Positions 40,345-51,433 are shown, counted from the first letter of the stretch. The stretch: DNA of 64,000 nt from Saccharomyces paradoxus (GCF_002079055.1 NC_047500.1:714927-778926); one strand, 5' to 3'. Notes: generated by a model from the letters alone, not told the origin. Numbers and translations: made by a program.

Positions 40345-43300
40345 ATGGCTCTCCATACTATTAGAGAAGATGATACGGAATTGGGGTGTCCTAATCCGGA
40401 CACTTTTGATGCTTCGGCTATAATCAAATCTTATGTTAAAGAAGCTTCTGAACAAGGAATTCATCTTCGTAAGGCAGGTGTGGCAATGGAATGCGTTTCA
40501 GTAGAAGGTTTAGATTCTTCGTTTTTGGAGGGTCAAACCTTCGGCGATATTTTGTGTTTACCATGGACAATTATCAAAGGTATCCGTGAGCGGAAGAACC
40601 GCAATAAGATGAAGATCATTTTGAAGGATGTCAGTTTGCTGGCTAAACAAGGAGAGATGGTTCTTGTCCTAGGGAGACCGGGTGCTGGCTGTTCGTCATT
40701 TTTAAAAAGCGCTGCTGGTGAGACTAGTCAGTTTGCAGGTGGTATAACCACAGGGGATATATCATACGATGGTATCCCTCAGAAGGAAATGATGCAGCAT
40801 TATAAGTCAGATGTAATTTATAATGGTGAGCAAGACGTTCATTTCCCACACTTGACAGTAAAACAAACTCTAGATTTTGCTATTTCCTGTAAGATGCCCT
40901 CAAAAAGAGTTAATGATGTCACAAAGGAAGAGTATGTTGTCGCTAATAGAGAATTTTATGCTAAAATCTTTGGTTTAACGCATACTTTCGATACCAAAGT
41001 TGGTAACGATTTTATCAGTGGTGTATCTGGAGGTGAGCGTAAACGTGTTTCCATTGCTGAAGCATTAGCAGCGAGAGGTTCTATTTACTGCTGGGATAAT
41101 GCTACGAGAGGTCTTGATGCCTCTACGGCGCTGGAGTTTGCCCGAGCCATTCGTGTTATGACCAAGTTATTGGGCACAACAGCTCTAATTACGATTTACC
41201 AAGCCAGTGAAAACATTTATGAAACGTTTGATAAAGTTACTGTCTTATACGCTGGTAGACAAATATTCTACGGCAAAACTGCTGAAGCTAAAAATTATTT
41301 TGAAAACATGGGTTACTTGTGCCCACCGAGGCAATCTACTGCTGAATATTTGACCGCTATTACCGATCCTAATGGCCTGCATCAAATAAAGCCCGGTTTT
41401 GAGTATGAAGTACCTCATACTGCTGATGAATTTGAACAATACTGGCTTGATTCTCCAGAATATACCTGCTTACAGGATGAAATTCAAAACTACAAACATG
41501 ACGTAAATCCTGAGAGGACCAAAAAAACATATAATGAGTCTATGGCACAAGAAAAGTCGAAAGGCGCCAGAAAACACTCTTATTATACGATTTCTTATTG
41601 GGAGCAAATTAGACTTTGCACTATTAGAGGTTTTCAAAGAATTTACGGTGATAGGTCATACACCGTGATAAACACATGTGCTGCTATAGCACAAGCATTT
41701 ATCACTGGGTCATTATTTTACCAAGCACCTTCTTCCACTCTAGGAGCTTTCTCTAGGAGTGGTGTTCTGTTTTTTTCCCTCTTATATTATTCTTTAATGG
41801 GCCTAGCTAATATTAGCTTTGAGCACAGACCAATATTACAAAAGCACAAGGTCTACTCGCTATACCATCCCTCAGCTGAAGCATTAGGAAGTACGATTTC
41901 TTCTTTTCCATTCAGAATGATAGGACTAACCTTTTTCATAATCATTCTGTACTTCTTAGCCGGTTTACATAGAAGCGCCGGGGCTTTCTTTACTATGTAT
42001 TTGTTTTTGACGATGTGTTCAGAAGCTATTACAAGTTTGTTTCAGATGGTTTCATCTTTATGCGATACACTGTCACAGGCCAACTCTATTGCTGGTGTTG
42101 TGATGTTATCTATTGCCATGTATTCGACGTACATGATACAATTACCTTCAATGCACCCATGGTTCAAATGGATTTCTTACATTCTCCCCATTAGATATGC
42201 ATTTGAATCGATGTTAAACGCAGAATTTCATGGACGACATATGGATTGTGGAGGGACTTTGGTTCCTTCTGGCCCTGGTTTTGAAAACATCTTGCCGGAA
42301 AATCAAGTGTGTGCTTTTGCTGGTTCAAGGCCTGGCCAATCTTGGGTTCTCGGTGACGATTATTTAAGGTCTCAGTATGAATATGAGTACAAAAACACTT
42401 GGAGAAACTTCGGCATCATGTGGTGTTTCCTAATTGGTTACATTGTCTTGAGGGCACTTTTCACTGAGTACAAAAGTCCTGTCAAAAGCGGTGGCGATGC
42501 TTTGGTCGTCAAGAAGGGTGCAAAGAAAGCTCTTCAAAGATCATGGAGTAGCAAAAATGATGAAGAAAACCTTAACGTCTCTATAGCAACACAGGATATG
42601 AAAGAGATAGCTTCGAGTAACGGCGATAGCACACAAGCAGACTTTGAAGGTTTGGAATCTACCGGGGTGTTTATTTGGAGAAATGTTTCTTTCACGATTT
42701 CTCATTCTAGCGGGCAACGTAAACTTCTGGACAGCGTAAGTGGTTACTGTGTTCCTGGTACTTTGACGGCACTGATAGGTGAGTCCGGCGCTGGTAAGAC
42801 CACATTATTGAACACCTTGGCTCAAAGAAACGTGGGAATGATTGCCGGTGATATGTTAGTTGACGGTCTCCCGATGGACGCTAGTTTCAAAAGGCGTACT
42901 GGTTATGTTCAACAGCAAGATCTTCATATTGCAGAACTTACCGTCAAAGAATCGCTAGAGTTTAGTGCGCGCATGCGGCGCCCACAATCTATTCCTGACG
43001 CCGAAAAGATGGAGTATGTTGAAAAGATTATATCTATTCTTGAAATGCAAGAGTTCTCAGAAGCTCTCGTTGGTGAAATTGGTTACGGTTTGAATGTTGA
43101 ACAAAGAAAGAAACTTTCAATTGGCGTTGAACTAGTTGGCAAGCCAGATCTGTTATTGTTTTTGGACGAACCAACCTCTGGCTTGGATTCCCAATCCGCG
43201 TGGGCCATTGTCAAAATGTTAAAAAGATTAGCTCAAGCAGGTCAATCGATTTTGTGTACTATCCATCAACCCTCCGCTACTCTTTTTGAACAGTTTGACA

Positions 43301-44610
43301 GATTATTACTCTTGGGAAAAGGAGGTCAAACAGTTTATTTCGGTGAAATAGGTAAAAACTCAAGTTCTGTTGTAGGGTATTTTGAAAAGAACGGGGCCAG
43401 GAAATGTCAACAAAATGAAAATCCGGCTGAGTATATTTTAGAAGCCATTGGTGCTGGGGCTACTGCCTCTGTTCAACAGAATTGGTCTGATATATGGCAA
43501 ACATCTCCAGAAAATGCAAACGTCGACGAAAAAGTAAATGCTATGATTAAGGACTTGTCCTCTACGACGTTGCAAAAGGCAGCTGTAAAGGCCTCCAAGT
43601 ATGCAACATCATATTTCTATCAGTTCTGGTATGTGCTCAGAAGATCTAGTTTGACTTTTTGGAGAAACTTAAACTATATCATGGCCAAAATGATGTTGTT
43701 GATGATCAGTGGCTTGTTTATTGGTTTTACCTTCTTCCATGTCGGTATAAATGCTATTGGATTGCAAAATAGCTTATTTGCCTGTTTTATGGCTATCGTT
43801 ATATCAGCTCCCGCAACAAACCAGATACAAGAGCGTGCCACTGCTGCTAAGGAGCTATATGAGGTTCGTGAGTCCAAATCTAATATGTTTCATTGGTCTT
43901 TACTTTTGATCACCCACTATTTAAATGAACTGCCCTACCATTTGTTATTTTCAACTATTTTCTTCGTTTCATTATATTTCCCTCTGGGTATCTTTTTCGA
44001 AGTCTCTAGGTCTGGTGTTTTTTATCTGAACTATTCCATACTTTTTCAACTTTACTATATCGGTCTTGCTTTGATGGTTCTGTACATGTCGCCAAATCTA
44101 CAATCTGCAAATGTTATCGTAGGTTTCATACTTTCATTCCTGCTCTCTTTCTGCGGTGCCGTTCAACCTGCCTCTCTAATGCCTGGATTCTGGACATTCA
44201 TGTGGAAGCTATCCCCTTACACGTATTTTTTGCAAAATTTAGTTGGATTACTGATGCATGACAAACCTGTAAGATGTTCAGAGAAAGAGTTGTCTGTTTT
44301 CAACCCTCCCATAGGCCAAACATGTGGTGAATTTACCAAACCTTTTTTCGAATTTGGGACTGGGTATATTGCAAACCCAGACGCGACATCAGGTTGCGCG
44401 TATTGTCAGTACAAAGTTGGAGATGAATACTTGGCACGCATAAATGCTAGCTTTAGTTACTTATGGAGAAACTTCGGCTTAATTTGGGCTTACATCATTT
44501 TCAACATTATTGCTATGATTGCGGTTTACTACGTGGTCCAAGTTAAGCACTTTTCCCCTATGAAAATTGGCTTCGTGAAAAGAATAACAATTAGTTTCAA
44601 GAGAAAGTGA
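40345..44610 (+). CDS. PDR18: PDR18, full-size PDR-type ABC transporter
   Basis: Encodes 1421 residues with the PDR layout NBD1-TMD1-NBD2-TMD2. NBD1 has a degenerate Walker A GRPGAGCSS (about 110-118), signature VSGGERKRVS and degenerate Walker B YCWDNATRGLD. NBD2 has Walker A GESGAGKTT (about 812), degenerate signature NVEQRKKLS and Walker B LLLFLDEPTSGLD. This reciprocal asymmetry is normal for PDR proteins. Each membrane half has about six spans. Pdr18 is a plasma-membrane Snq2 paralogue linked to ergosterol content and multidrug or ethanol tolerance. The reference ORF is 1333 residues as I recall, which corresponds to starting at Met89 here. The extra 88 residues look like the conserved PDR N-terminal region (FDASAIIKSYVKEASEQGIH), so the longer form is probably ancestral. 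Confidence 0.94.
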   Translation: MALHTIREDDTELGCPNPDTFDASAIIKSYVKEASEQGIHLRKAGVAMECVSVEGLDSSFLEGQTFGDILCLPWTIIKGIRERKNRNKMKIILKDVSLLAKQGEMVLVLGRPGAGCSSFLKSAAGETSQFAGGITTGDISYDGIPQKEMMQHYKSDVIYNGEQDVHFPHLTVKQTLDFAISCKMPSKRVNDVTKEEYVVANREFYAKIFGLTHTFDTKVGNDFISGVSGGERKRVSIAEALAARGSIYCWDNATRGLDASTALEFARAIRVMTKLLGTTALITIYQASENIYETFDKVTVLYAGRQIFYGKTAEAKNYFENMGYLCPPRQSTAEYLTAITDPNGLHQIKPGFEYEVPHTADEFEQYWLDSPEYTCLQDEIQNYKHDVNPERTKKTYNESMAQEKSKGARKHSYYTISYWEQIRLCTIRGFQRIYGDRSYTVINTCAAIAQAFITGSLFYQAPSSTLGAFSRSGVLFFSLLYYSLMGLANISFEHRPILQKHKVYSLYHPSAEALGSTISSFPFRMIGLTFFIIILYFLAGLHRSAGAFFTMYLFLTMCSEAITSLFQMVSSLCDTLSQANSIAGVVMLSIAMYSTYMIQLPSMHPWFKWISYILPIRYAFESMLNAEFHGRHMDCGGTLVPSGPGFENILPENQVCAFAGSRPGQSWVLGDDYLRSQYEYEYKNTWRNFGIMWCFLIGYIVLRALFTEYKSPVKSGGDALVVKKGAKKALQRSWSSKNDEENLNVSIATQDMKEIASSNGDSTQADFEGLESTGVFIWRNVSFTISHSSGQRKLLDSVSGYCVPGTLTALIGESGAGKTTLLNTLAQRNVGMIAGDMLVDGLPMDASFKRRTGYVQQQDLHIAELTVKESLEFSARMRRPQSIPDAEKMEYVEKIISILEMQEFSEALVGEIGYGLNVEQRKKLSIGVELVGKPDLLLFLDEPTSGLDSQSAWAIVKMLKRLAQAGQSILCTIHQPSATLFEQFDRLLLLGKGGQTVYFGEIGKNSSSVVGYFEKNGARKCQQNENPAEYILEAIGAGATASVQQNWSDIWQTSPENANVDEKVNAMIKDLSSTTLQKAAVKASKYATSYFYQFWYVLRRSSLTFWRNLNYIMAKMMLLMISGLFIGFTFFHVGINAIGLQNSLFACFMAIVISAPATNQIQERATAAKELYEVRESKSNMFHWSLLLITHYLNELPYHLLFSTIFFVSLYFPLGIFFEVSRSGVFYLNYSILFQLYYIGLALMVLYMSPNLQSANVIVGFILSFLLSFCGAVQPASLMPGFWTFMWKLSPYTYFLQNLVGLLMHDKPVRCSEKELSVFNPPIGQTCGEFTKPFFEFGTGYIANPDATSGCAYCQYKVGDEYLARINASFSYLWRNFGLIWAYIIFNIIAMIAVYYVVQVKHFSPMKIGFVKRITISFKRK

Positions 44611-45545
44611 TCAACTGCAGGAATACTATGGGTGCGGATGGGATTGTTTTTCAACCGATTTAGCAAACGATACTGTGAATTTCGGGTTATATGATGCGAA
44701 TATTTCCATGAAATGTTGCAAATAAATGTAATCTTATAACTTTTTACTATTTACTATTTGTCCTATTGCACTTTATGTTGGTAATCATGGGCGTGAACAT
44801 ATAGTCCCAAATATGTGGTTGCCTCGATTCGCAGTCAGTGTTTCTTTCTAAATATGACTTATTAGTCCACTATGGGGCTACGAACGTATAAGTACTTAAT
44901 CACAGAGGGTGAATTTTATATTTAAACGAACACGAATCTAATTATTGTTAGCTGGTTAAACAGCATAGTAATGTTCAGAAGTGACTGATATGACATTTAA
45001 ACTGAACATTACTAGGATTTGTGAGGTTCTGTCAATGAAGAACATGAGAAACAATTTTGGAAATAACCTCAAAAATTCTATCTGGGGAAGAACAATGCGT
45101 CTAGTATAGAAACATAGAGAATTTTGCAGCTGGAGAGGAATGGGCATAATTTAAGTTCCTTCATATGAGTTGTTTTGCCATCGTTATGTAGTAAATAGTT
45201 TTAATACTCGATTTTCTCGTTCAACCTGAGTGGGGTAAGACGTAAAGTAATTTTCTCAAGTAGGCCGTTTCTTGTTTCTACCCTTTTGATAGGAATTTTC
45301 TAGCAGATTCTGTTTTTTTGATAACAAGACGTATCTACCTTTAAACTGGATATGATTACATACCCAGCCTGTTAAGTCCAATTTAGGATTACCAGTCACG
45401 GCAAATTTGTTTGATTCGGAGCCCAAAAAACATTCAGGCTCAAACGAACTAATATTGAGTTTCATCTAGATCATATATCATTATAAAAGGTTTTATCTAC
45501 AAGCAAGCGAAGAAACATAACAAACGTAAAAGGTCACAGTCTCAT
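44611..45545. other. Convergent intergenic region PDR18 / YNR071C
   Basis: About 940 bp. ATG-started frames of 69 codons (minus, 45465 to 45256) and 63 codons (minus) are seen. The first has no transmembrane or low-complexity character but also no recognisable homology, and I do not call it. Confidence 0.5.
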
Positions 45546-46574
45546 CTAAATCCCGAAATGATACTGAGTCTTTGAAGTGTATACCTCGCCGCGCTTTAAA
45601 AGAACACAATCTCTCCATTCATCACGGTTGATGGCATCGACGTATCTCCCTTGCTGAACGGCAAATCCTGATCTTGGTACAAATTTGCCACATAGATTGT
45701 CACCGGTGTATAGGTGAACGGTTGGTTCTGTCGTCGAAACCTCAAACTTGATGTGGGATTCTGGATGATAGGCCTTAAAAACAGGAACCAGCTTATTTAC
45801 ACTCACAGAGTCAGTAGTCTTCAAATCCTTGTTAGCATCAATAATGAAAGTGCAATCAAAGACTGGGGCATCATCATGTAAAACAGTAGGCTCAGCCGAA
45901 TCAAAAGTAGCAATATTTCTTTCAATGACCTTACCAGTTGGGAGTAATGCTCCCTCTGTAACTTCAAGCGATTTGTTCGAGCAGACCTTAACTTCTGTAC
46001 CGCCAATCGACTTTTCACTCTTGACCTTGTTCAAGTTGAAATATGAGTGGTTGGTCATATTGATTGGAGTAGCATCTCCACGGACTAACTGCGCTTGATA
46101 TTCCATGTCCAAAGTCATTTCCGCAACATTCAAAGTATACTTTACCGTGACTTCTAAATCACCCGGGAATTCATTAGGGTTAGGTTGTGTGTGATCATCC
46201 AATAACTTGAATTCGACAACGTAAACGCCCTTGGAAGGATTCTCAACAGGGGACGCCCTATATTGCTTAAGGTTCAAAGAACTGATACTACTATGATTTG
46301 TGTTACCACAATTGTTAACAGTCAACTTGTGAGGACCATCATCCAAACTGAAAACACCCTTCGCAATACGGTTGGCATAACGACCCACCGTAGCGCCCAT
46401 CATATTACCATCTGTTAAATAGTCCTGCACGTTTGAATACCCTTGAACGACTGATTGATTGTTCACCTTAAGGTCTACTAAAGTAGCACCAAGTGGCGCA
46501 ATGGTGGCTTGAAACCTTTTCTCATCACCAATTGTGATGACGCTATACTTGTTATCGCTGTTGCTATTTGACAT
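45546..46574 (-). CDS. YNR071C: YNR071C, aldose 1-epimerase-like protein with altered active site
   Basis: Encodes 342 residues, the usual galactose mutarotase length. The fold is recognisable: [14 protein letters not shown] near residue 60, the catalytic-acid block MTNHSYFNL with His176, and a C-terminal SGFA...[12 protein letters not shown]. Mutarotases interconvert alpha and beta aldoses. In characterised enzymes the general base is a Glu in SGF-x-x-E-T-Q (E307 in human GALM). Here that position is Gln307 (SGFAVQQ). The sugar-binding N-x-x-H-G-G loop reads NTNHSSIS. Both changes make normal catalysis doubtful. It lies divergent from HXT17 and close to MAN2, in a sugar/polyol neighbourhood, which suggests a related role such as another substrate or sensing. 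That is inference. Confidence 0.9.
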   Translation of the reverse strand: MSNSNSDNKYSVITIGDEKRFQATIAPLGATLVDLKVNNQSVVQGYSNVQDYLTDGNMMGATVGRYANRIAKGVFSLDDGPHKLTVNNCGNTNHSSISSLNLKQYRASPVENPSKGVYVVEFKLLDDHTQPNPNEFPGDLEVTVKYTLNVAEMTLDMEYQAQLVRGDATPINMTNHSYFNLNKVKSEKSIGGTEVKVCSNKSLEVTEGALLPTGKVIERNIATFDSAEPTVLHDDAPVFDCTFIIDANKDLKTTDSVSVNKLVPVFKAYHPESHIKFEVSTTEPTVHLYTGDNLCGKFVPRSGFAVQQGRYVDAINRDEWRDCVLLKRGEVYTSKTQYHFGI

Positions 46575-47749
46575 TTGCTGCTTATTATCTCTTCTCTTTT
46601 TTTTTTTTTTTCACTGCTTCTCATACCAACTGATCAATAGAGCTATAAAACCCCAATTTACCGCTGTATTTATACGCTGAAGGTATTCGGTGTACATAAA
46701 AATGTGTCTCGTTTCTATTACCTATTGCTACACCCCCACAATATTTCAAGTGATCTTAGTAACACGGGGTAGGAAGTTTATTTCATCATACCACTCAATG
46801 AGGTAGGCGTGAAAGGTTCCTGGTTGACTTAATTGTGGTCCGTCAGCTTTTCGAACAAGAAAAGAAAAAAAATTCAACACCTTCTTCCTACATGTTGCCC
46901 CAAATATTGCAGTGGGAGCATCGTAGATGTAGAATACGAGGTACTATGGGGCCTTTCTTTTCTAAAGATTGAAAGATTCCCGATCTATCCCATACGGTTG
47001 CGTGATTATATTGTGTTAGATATTTTTCCTATATCTCCGTTCATATTTTCCTAAGTCCGCCCCCTACTGTATGTAACCAGCCCGGCTATTATTGGTGAAT
47101 TTTTCACATCTAGCAATCCTTGCCGAAAAAGAAGCTTTTCTTTCCTAAAACTCTTCTAAAATTTATCTGACGTCACCCATTTTGCAACCAAAAAGTTTAC
47201 TTATTTTAACTTCAAGGGTGCATTTCGGAGTCAAAACTCAAAACACAAAAGTGGAAAGTGGGGGTGGGGTATGCATTTTATGTGCATAGGGTGGCGGGGT
47301 AGTAAGAATAATGCACAGATAGGCACAAGGCACAAAAAGCGTGGGATGGCTTGACGCTGCAAAAGCCGTTAGCAGCCTAGAATGTGAAATAGCATCCAGA
47401 TGATGACGTAAACATTCGAGGACAATATTAGATAATAAAATTTCAGTCTCCTCCTCTAAAAACAGACAGATATAGAACCCAATCAAGAGAAGGTGGCCAG
47501 TAATAACAATTATGGTAAGTGTATAGGAACAGTGAAACCTCCTTGCCACCCGAATTTTATCGTTCCGGTGGCGGGCGGATATTACTGCCATAACACTCTC
47601 CTTAATCACAAGATAATAGGGCTAACGAGGCATATAAAGAGTGAAGGTCAGATGAGATAATTTTTCCCATGAATTAGTTTCATCTTAAATTAATAAATCA
47701 GAAACAAAAAGAGAAAAGAAAAAGAGAGAAAGGAAAAGAAAATTATAAA
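46575..47749. promoter_or_regulatory. Divergent YNR071C / HXT17 promoter with Mig1-like boxes
   Basis: About 1.2 kb. CCCCACAATATTT at 46734-46746 is, on the minus strand, an AT tract followed by GTGGGG, a good Mig1-type glucose-repression site. GTGGGGGTGGGG near 47257 and GGCGGGG near 47292 are weaker GC boxes. TATAAA at 47633-47638 lies 112 bp before the HXT17 ATG. HXT17 is known to be repressed by glucose. Confidence 0.5.
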
Positions 47750-49444
47750 ATGCAATCATCCACTGAAAGTGATAGAGATATTCAAAATAACTCTGCTGTT
47801 GACATTCATGTCGCACCACCTGTGGAAAAAGAGTGGTCAGATGGGCTTGATGACGATGAAGTCATAAACGGGGATAACATTGAGCCACCAAAGAGGGGGC
47901 TCCTAGGTTACCTTGTCATCTACTTACTATGTTATCCTATATCCTTTGGGGGTTTCCTACCTGGTTGGGATAGTGGTATTACAGCAGGTTTCATTAACAT
48001 GGACAACTTTAAAATGAATTTCGGATCTTACAAGCATAGTACTGGAGAATACTATTTGAGCAACGTGCGTATGGGTCTTCTTGTGGCAATGTTCAGTATT
48101 GGGTGTGCCATAGGTGGTCTTATGTTTGCCCGTCTTGCCGATACTTTGGGTAGAAGGCTGGCGATTGTGATCGTGGTGTTGGTATATATGGTCGGCGCAA
48201 TTATTCAGATCAGTTCAAACCACAAATGGTACCAATACTTTGTCGGTAAGATCATTTACGGTCTTGGTGCTGGTGGCTGTTCGGTGTTGTGTCCAATGCT
48301 TTTGTCCGAAATAGCTCCCACAGACTTGAGAGGTGGGCTTGTTTCACTATATCAATTGAACATGACCTTTGGTATTTTCTTAGGTTATTGTAGCGTTTAT
48401 GGTACAAGAAAATACGACAACACTGCACAATGGAGAATTCCTCTTGGGCTCTGCTTTTTATGGGCTCTGATTATTATTATTGGTATGTTATTGGTTCCAG
48501 AATCCCCAAGATATCTGATCGAATGTGAAAGACATGAGGAAGCACGGGCTTCCATTGCCAAGATTAACAAGGTTTCACCAGAGGATCCATGGGTACTTAA
48601 ACAAGCTGATGAAATCAACGTCGGTGTCCTTGCCCAAAAAGAACTAGGGGAAGCTTCGTGGAAGGAACTTTTCTCGGTCAAAACAAAAGTCCTTCAACGT
48701 TTGATTACAGGTATTCTTGTTCAAACCTTTTTGCAACTTACCGGTGAAAACTACTTCTTCTTCTATGGGACTACCATTTTCAAGTCAGTTGGGCTTACTG
48801 ATGGGTTCGAAACCTCCATCGTCCTGGGTACAGTGAACTTCTTCTCCACTATTATTGCTGTTATGGTCGTAGACAAAATCGGTCGTCGTAAATGTTTATT
48901 ATTTGGTGCAGCTGGGATGATGGCCTGTATGGTCATATTCGCAAGTATCGGGGTGAAATGTCTTTACCCTCATGGCCAGGATGGTCCCTCTTCGAAAGGT
49001 GCAGGTAATGCCATGATCGTGTTCACCTGTTTCTATATATTCTGCTTTGCAACGACATGGGCTCCTGTTGCTTATATCGTGGTCGCTGAATCGTTCCCCT
49101 CAAAGGTCAAGTCTAGAGCAATGTCGATTTCCACTGCATGCAACTGGTTATGGCAATTCTTGATCGGTTTCTTCACACCATTCATCACCGGATCTATCCA
49201 CTTCTACTATGGTTACGTGTTTGTGGGTTGCTTGGTTGCTATGTTTTTGTACGTCTTCTTCTTCTTACCGGAAACAATTGGTTTATCTTTAGAGGAAATC
49301 CAATTACTATATGAAGAAGGCGTAAAACCATGGACATCTGCATCTTGGGTTCCTCCTTCAAAGAGAGGAATTCCTGCTGAGGAAAGAAATACCGAAAAGA
49401 AAGATTGGAAGAAATTTTTGAAGTTCTCAAAGGGTTCTGATTGA
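47750..49444 (+). CDS. HXT17: HXT17, hexose/polyol transporter (MFS sugar porter)
   Basis: Encodes 564 residues with 12 membrane spans and the sugar-porter signatures in order. FGGFLPGWDSGITAGF is in TM1. ARLADTLGRR forms the loop 2-3 motif, YGLGAGGCSVLCPMLLSEIAP spans TM4 to TM5 and PESPRYL follows TM6. QTFLQLTGENYFFFYGTTIF is the TM7 substrate site, DKIGRRKCLL is in loop 8-9 and LPETIGLSLEE closes TM12. In TM7 the otherwise common QQLTGxNYFFYY reads LQLTGENYFFFY, as in the HXT13/15/16/17 group shown to carry mannitol and sorbitol. It sits next to a mannitol dehydrogenase (MAN2), so uptake and oxidation of mannitol are physically linked. It acts at the plasma membrane. Confidence 0.95.
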   Translation: MQSSTESDRDIQNNSAVDIHVAPPVEKEWSDGLDDDEVINGDNIEPPKRGLLGYLVIYLLCYPISFGGFLPGWDSGITAGFINMDNFKMNFGSYKHSTGEYYLSNVRMGLLVAMFSIGCAIGGLMFARLADTLGRRLAIVIVVLVYMVGAIIQISSNHKWYQYFVGKIIYGLGAGGCSVLCPMLLSEIAPTDLRGGLVSLYQLNMTFGIFLGYCSVYGTRKYDNTAQWRIPLGLCFLWALIIIIGMLLVPESPRYLIECERHEEARASIAKINKVSPEDPWVLKQADEINVGVLAQKELGEASWKELFSVKTKVLQRLITGILVQTFLQLTGENYFFFYGTTIFKSVGLTDGFETSIVLGTVNFFSTIIAVMVVDKIGRRKCLLFGAAGMMACMVIFASIGVKCLYPHGQDGPSSKGAGNAMIVFTCFYIFCFATTWAPVAYIVVAESFPSKVKSRAMSISTACNWLWQFLIGFFTPFITGSIHFYYGYVFVGCLVAMFLYVFFFLPETIGLSLEEIQLLYEEGVKPWTSASWVPPSKRGIPAEERNTEKKDWKKFLKFSKGSD

Positions 49445-49924
49445 TCATTGAGTGCATATGCTTGTCCCTGTAGGCGCAGCATTGTATATTATATTTTACA
49501 TAATAATGTGTAGTTTTAATTTGCCACGAATTTTATGAAGATTCTCGGAGCTATGAAGGTCAATACTGCTATACAACCGGTGTGTGTATATCAATAAATT
49601 GCATTCGATGAAGACAACATTGCGTCAAGTTTTTATATCTTTAAATACTTTTTTGTTTTTTTGCATAAAGCGGGGTGGAGAAAGTATAGCTTATGTAGGT
49701 GGAGTGAAATGAGATGCGATGGCGATGGCGATGGTGAGGGTGGTGAAAAATATGGAATGAATCCATTTGAGTACTCTTAAAACCGTTGAAAGTACGTTTA
49801 CAGGAACATAACACGTTATTACTTGTCTAAATAGAAACAATATAAAAAAATATAACATTATATAATCCACCTAAGATATCTAGTCATTACTATCTAGGGC
49901 GCGTAGATCGGATCACCTTTGAAA
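49445..49924. other. Convergent intergenic region HXT17 / MAN2
   Basis: About 480 bp. It holds a short GCGATG hexamer repeat near 49713-49733. It contains both 3' ends and no gene. Confidence 0.55.
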
Positions 49925-51433
49925 TCACACTTGGTCTAGAATTTCGTTAACAGCGGCAATTGGACCTTTATCATAAACGGTTTCTAGGGAGTGGGTCAAC
50001 TGCGCAACAAAATCCTTGTTATCACGGATCTCAGGACTGAAAAGGACCTCGATGTTAAGCAATTCGTGAGGATCTTTACCACCCTTAACTGCGGCTGCTT
50101 TCAAGGTTGATGCCATAGGATCCTCAATTTCGAATGGTTTACCATTCATGTCTACACCAGTCAAGTAACGGAACCAGCCAGCGACACACACTGCCAATAA
50201 CTTGTACTTACCATCTGGTTTGCGCAACTGTTCATAGATAGATGGCAAAACACACTTAGGCATCTTACCGGAGCCCATCAAACAAATACGTGCGACGGTG
50301 TCCTGAATTGCAGGATTAGAGAATCTTTCCAACACTGAGGCGGTGTATTCTTCGAAATCAACGCCTGGCACTTTAGGCAATAATGGAATGACTTCCTCAC
50401 GCATCAACACACGGATGTACTTGTTGATAGTTGGGTCGTTGACAACCTCATGTATATACGTGTAGCCTGCCAAGTATCCCAAGTACCCCATGGCAGAGTG
50501 ACCACCGTTAAGCAGACGTAATTTCATCAATTCATAGGAATCGACATCCTTGACGACTTGAACGCCAACAAGTTCCCATGGAGGACGGCCATCAGAGAAA
50601 TTGTCTTCAAGAACCCATTGGATGAAAGGCTCTGCGACAACGGGACACTGGTCCTTAATTCCCCAGGTGTCAGTGACGTACTTGCGCTCTTTATCAGTAC
50701 AACGTGGGGTCACACGATCAACCATGCTATTAGGAGAAGTAACCTTATCTTCGATCCAAGCAGCGAACTTCTCATCCTTCTTTAACTTGGCAAATGCAAC
50801 AAGCATGTTCTTGACTGTGACACCATTCTGGGGCATGTTGTCACATGACATAATAGTAAATGGAGTAAGGCCTTTTTTGTAACGTAGCAACAAGGCCTCA
50901 TATAGGTATCCGTACAGAGTGGCCGGCTTCTCTGGATGGTTCAAGTCATTGACGATTTCAGGAGCATCGGTCATCAATGAGTTTGTTGCCTCACTGTGGT
51001 AGTAACCGTTTTCTGTGACGGTCAGAGACACGATATGTGTGTCTGGATTGGCCATCTTTTCAATGACAGCTCTTGGATCTTCGGGAGCATACATATAAGC
51101 AGTAATGGAACCGACAATGTAAGCGTTAGTGTCCTTGATACCGCGCTCCACAACTGTGTAGAGACAATCTTGAGCCTTCATAGCATCGCGCATTAGTGCA
51201 TCTGCCTTCATTAAACCGACACCACAGATGGACCAATCCTCCAAATGGTGCTCCTGCATCAAACGATGCATGAAAACAGCTAAATGAGAACGATGGAATG
51301 CACCAACCCCAAGATGAACAATACCTTGTTTAACACCTTCCCTGGGATAAGTTGGTATTGGAAGAGTAGATTCAAAACTCTTTAGAGTCTTAGCATTCAA
51401 GCTGGTAGCTGTTGTTTCGTTTGATTTTGTCAT
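49925..51433 (-). CDS. MAN2: MAN2, mannitol 2-dehydrogenase
   Basis: Encodes 502 residues, equal to the reference Man2 (paralogue Dsf1/Man1). It belongs to the polyol-specific long-chain dehydrogenase family. The N-terminal NAD-binding strand and loop are GIVHLGVGAFHRSH (about residues 35-48), followed by SLTVTENGYY. The catalytic-domain block KLRLLNGGHSAMGYLGYLAG carries the active-site Lys, Asn and His of the family. It oxidises D-mannitol to D-fructose with NAD and is cytosolic. It is convergent with HXT17, which transports mannitol; MAN/HXT pairs recur at other yeast subtelomeres. No frame damage is present. Confidence 0.95.
   Translation of the reverse strand: MTKSNETTATSLNAKTLKSFESTLPIPTYPREGVKQGIVHLGVGAFHRSHLAVFMHRLMQEHHLEDWSICGVGLMKADALMRDAMKAQDCLYTVVERGIKDTNAYIVGSITAYMYAPEDPRAVIEKMANPDTHIVSLTVTENGYYHSEATNSLMTDAPEIVNDLNHPEKPATLYGYLYEALLLRYKKGLTPFTIMSCDNMPQNGVTVKNMLVAFAKLKKDEKFAAWIEDKVTSPNSMVDRVTPRCTDKERKYVTDTWGIKDQCPVVAEPFIQWVLEDNFSDGRPPWELVGVQVVKDVDSYELMKLRLLNGGHSAMGYLGYLAGYTYIHEVVNDPTINKYIRVLMREEVIPLLPKVPGVDFEEYTASVLERFSNPAIQDTVARICLMGSGKMPKCVLPSIYEQLRKPDGKYKLLAVCVAGWFRYLTGVDMNGKPFEIEDPMASTLKAAAVKGGKDPHELLNIEVLFSPEIRDNKDFVAQLTHSLETVYDKGPIAAVNEILDQV

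Noticed and set aside
48397-48681. 94-codon ORF antisense to HXT17
   Set aside because: It is a shadow of a well-conserved transporter in another frame with no independent signal.
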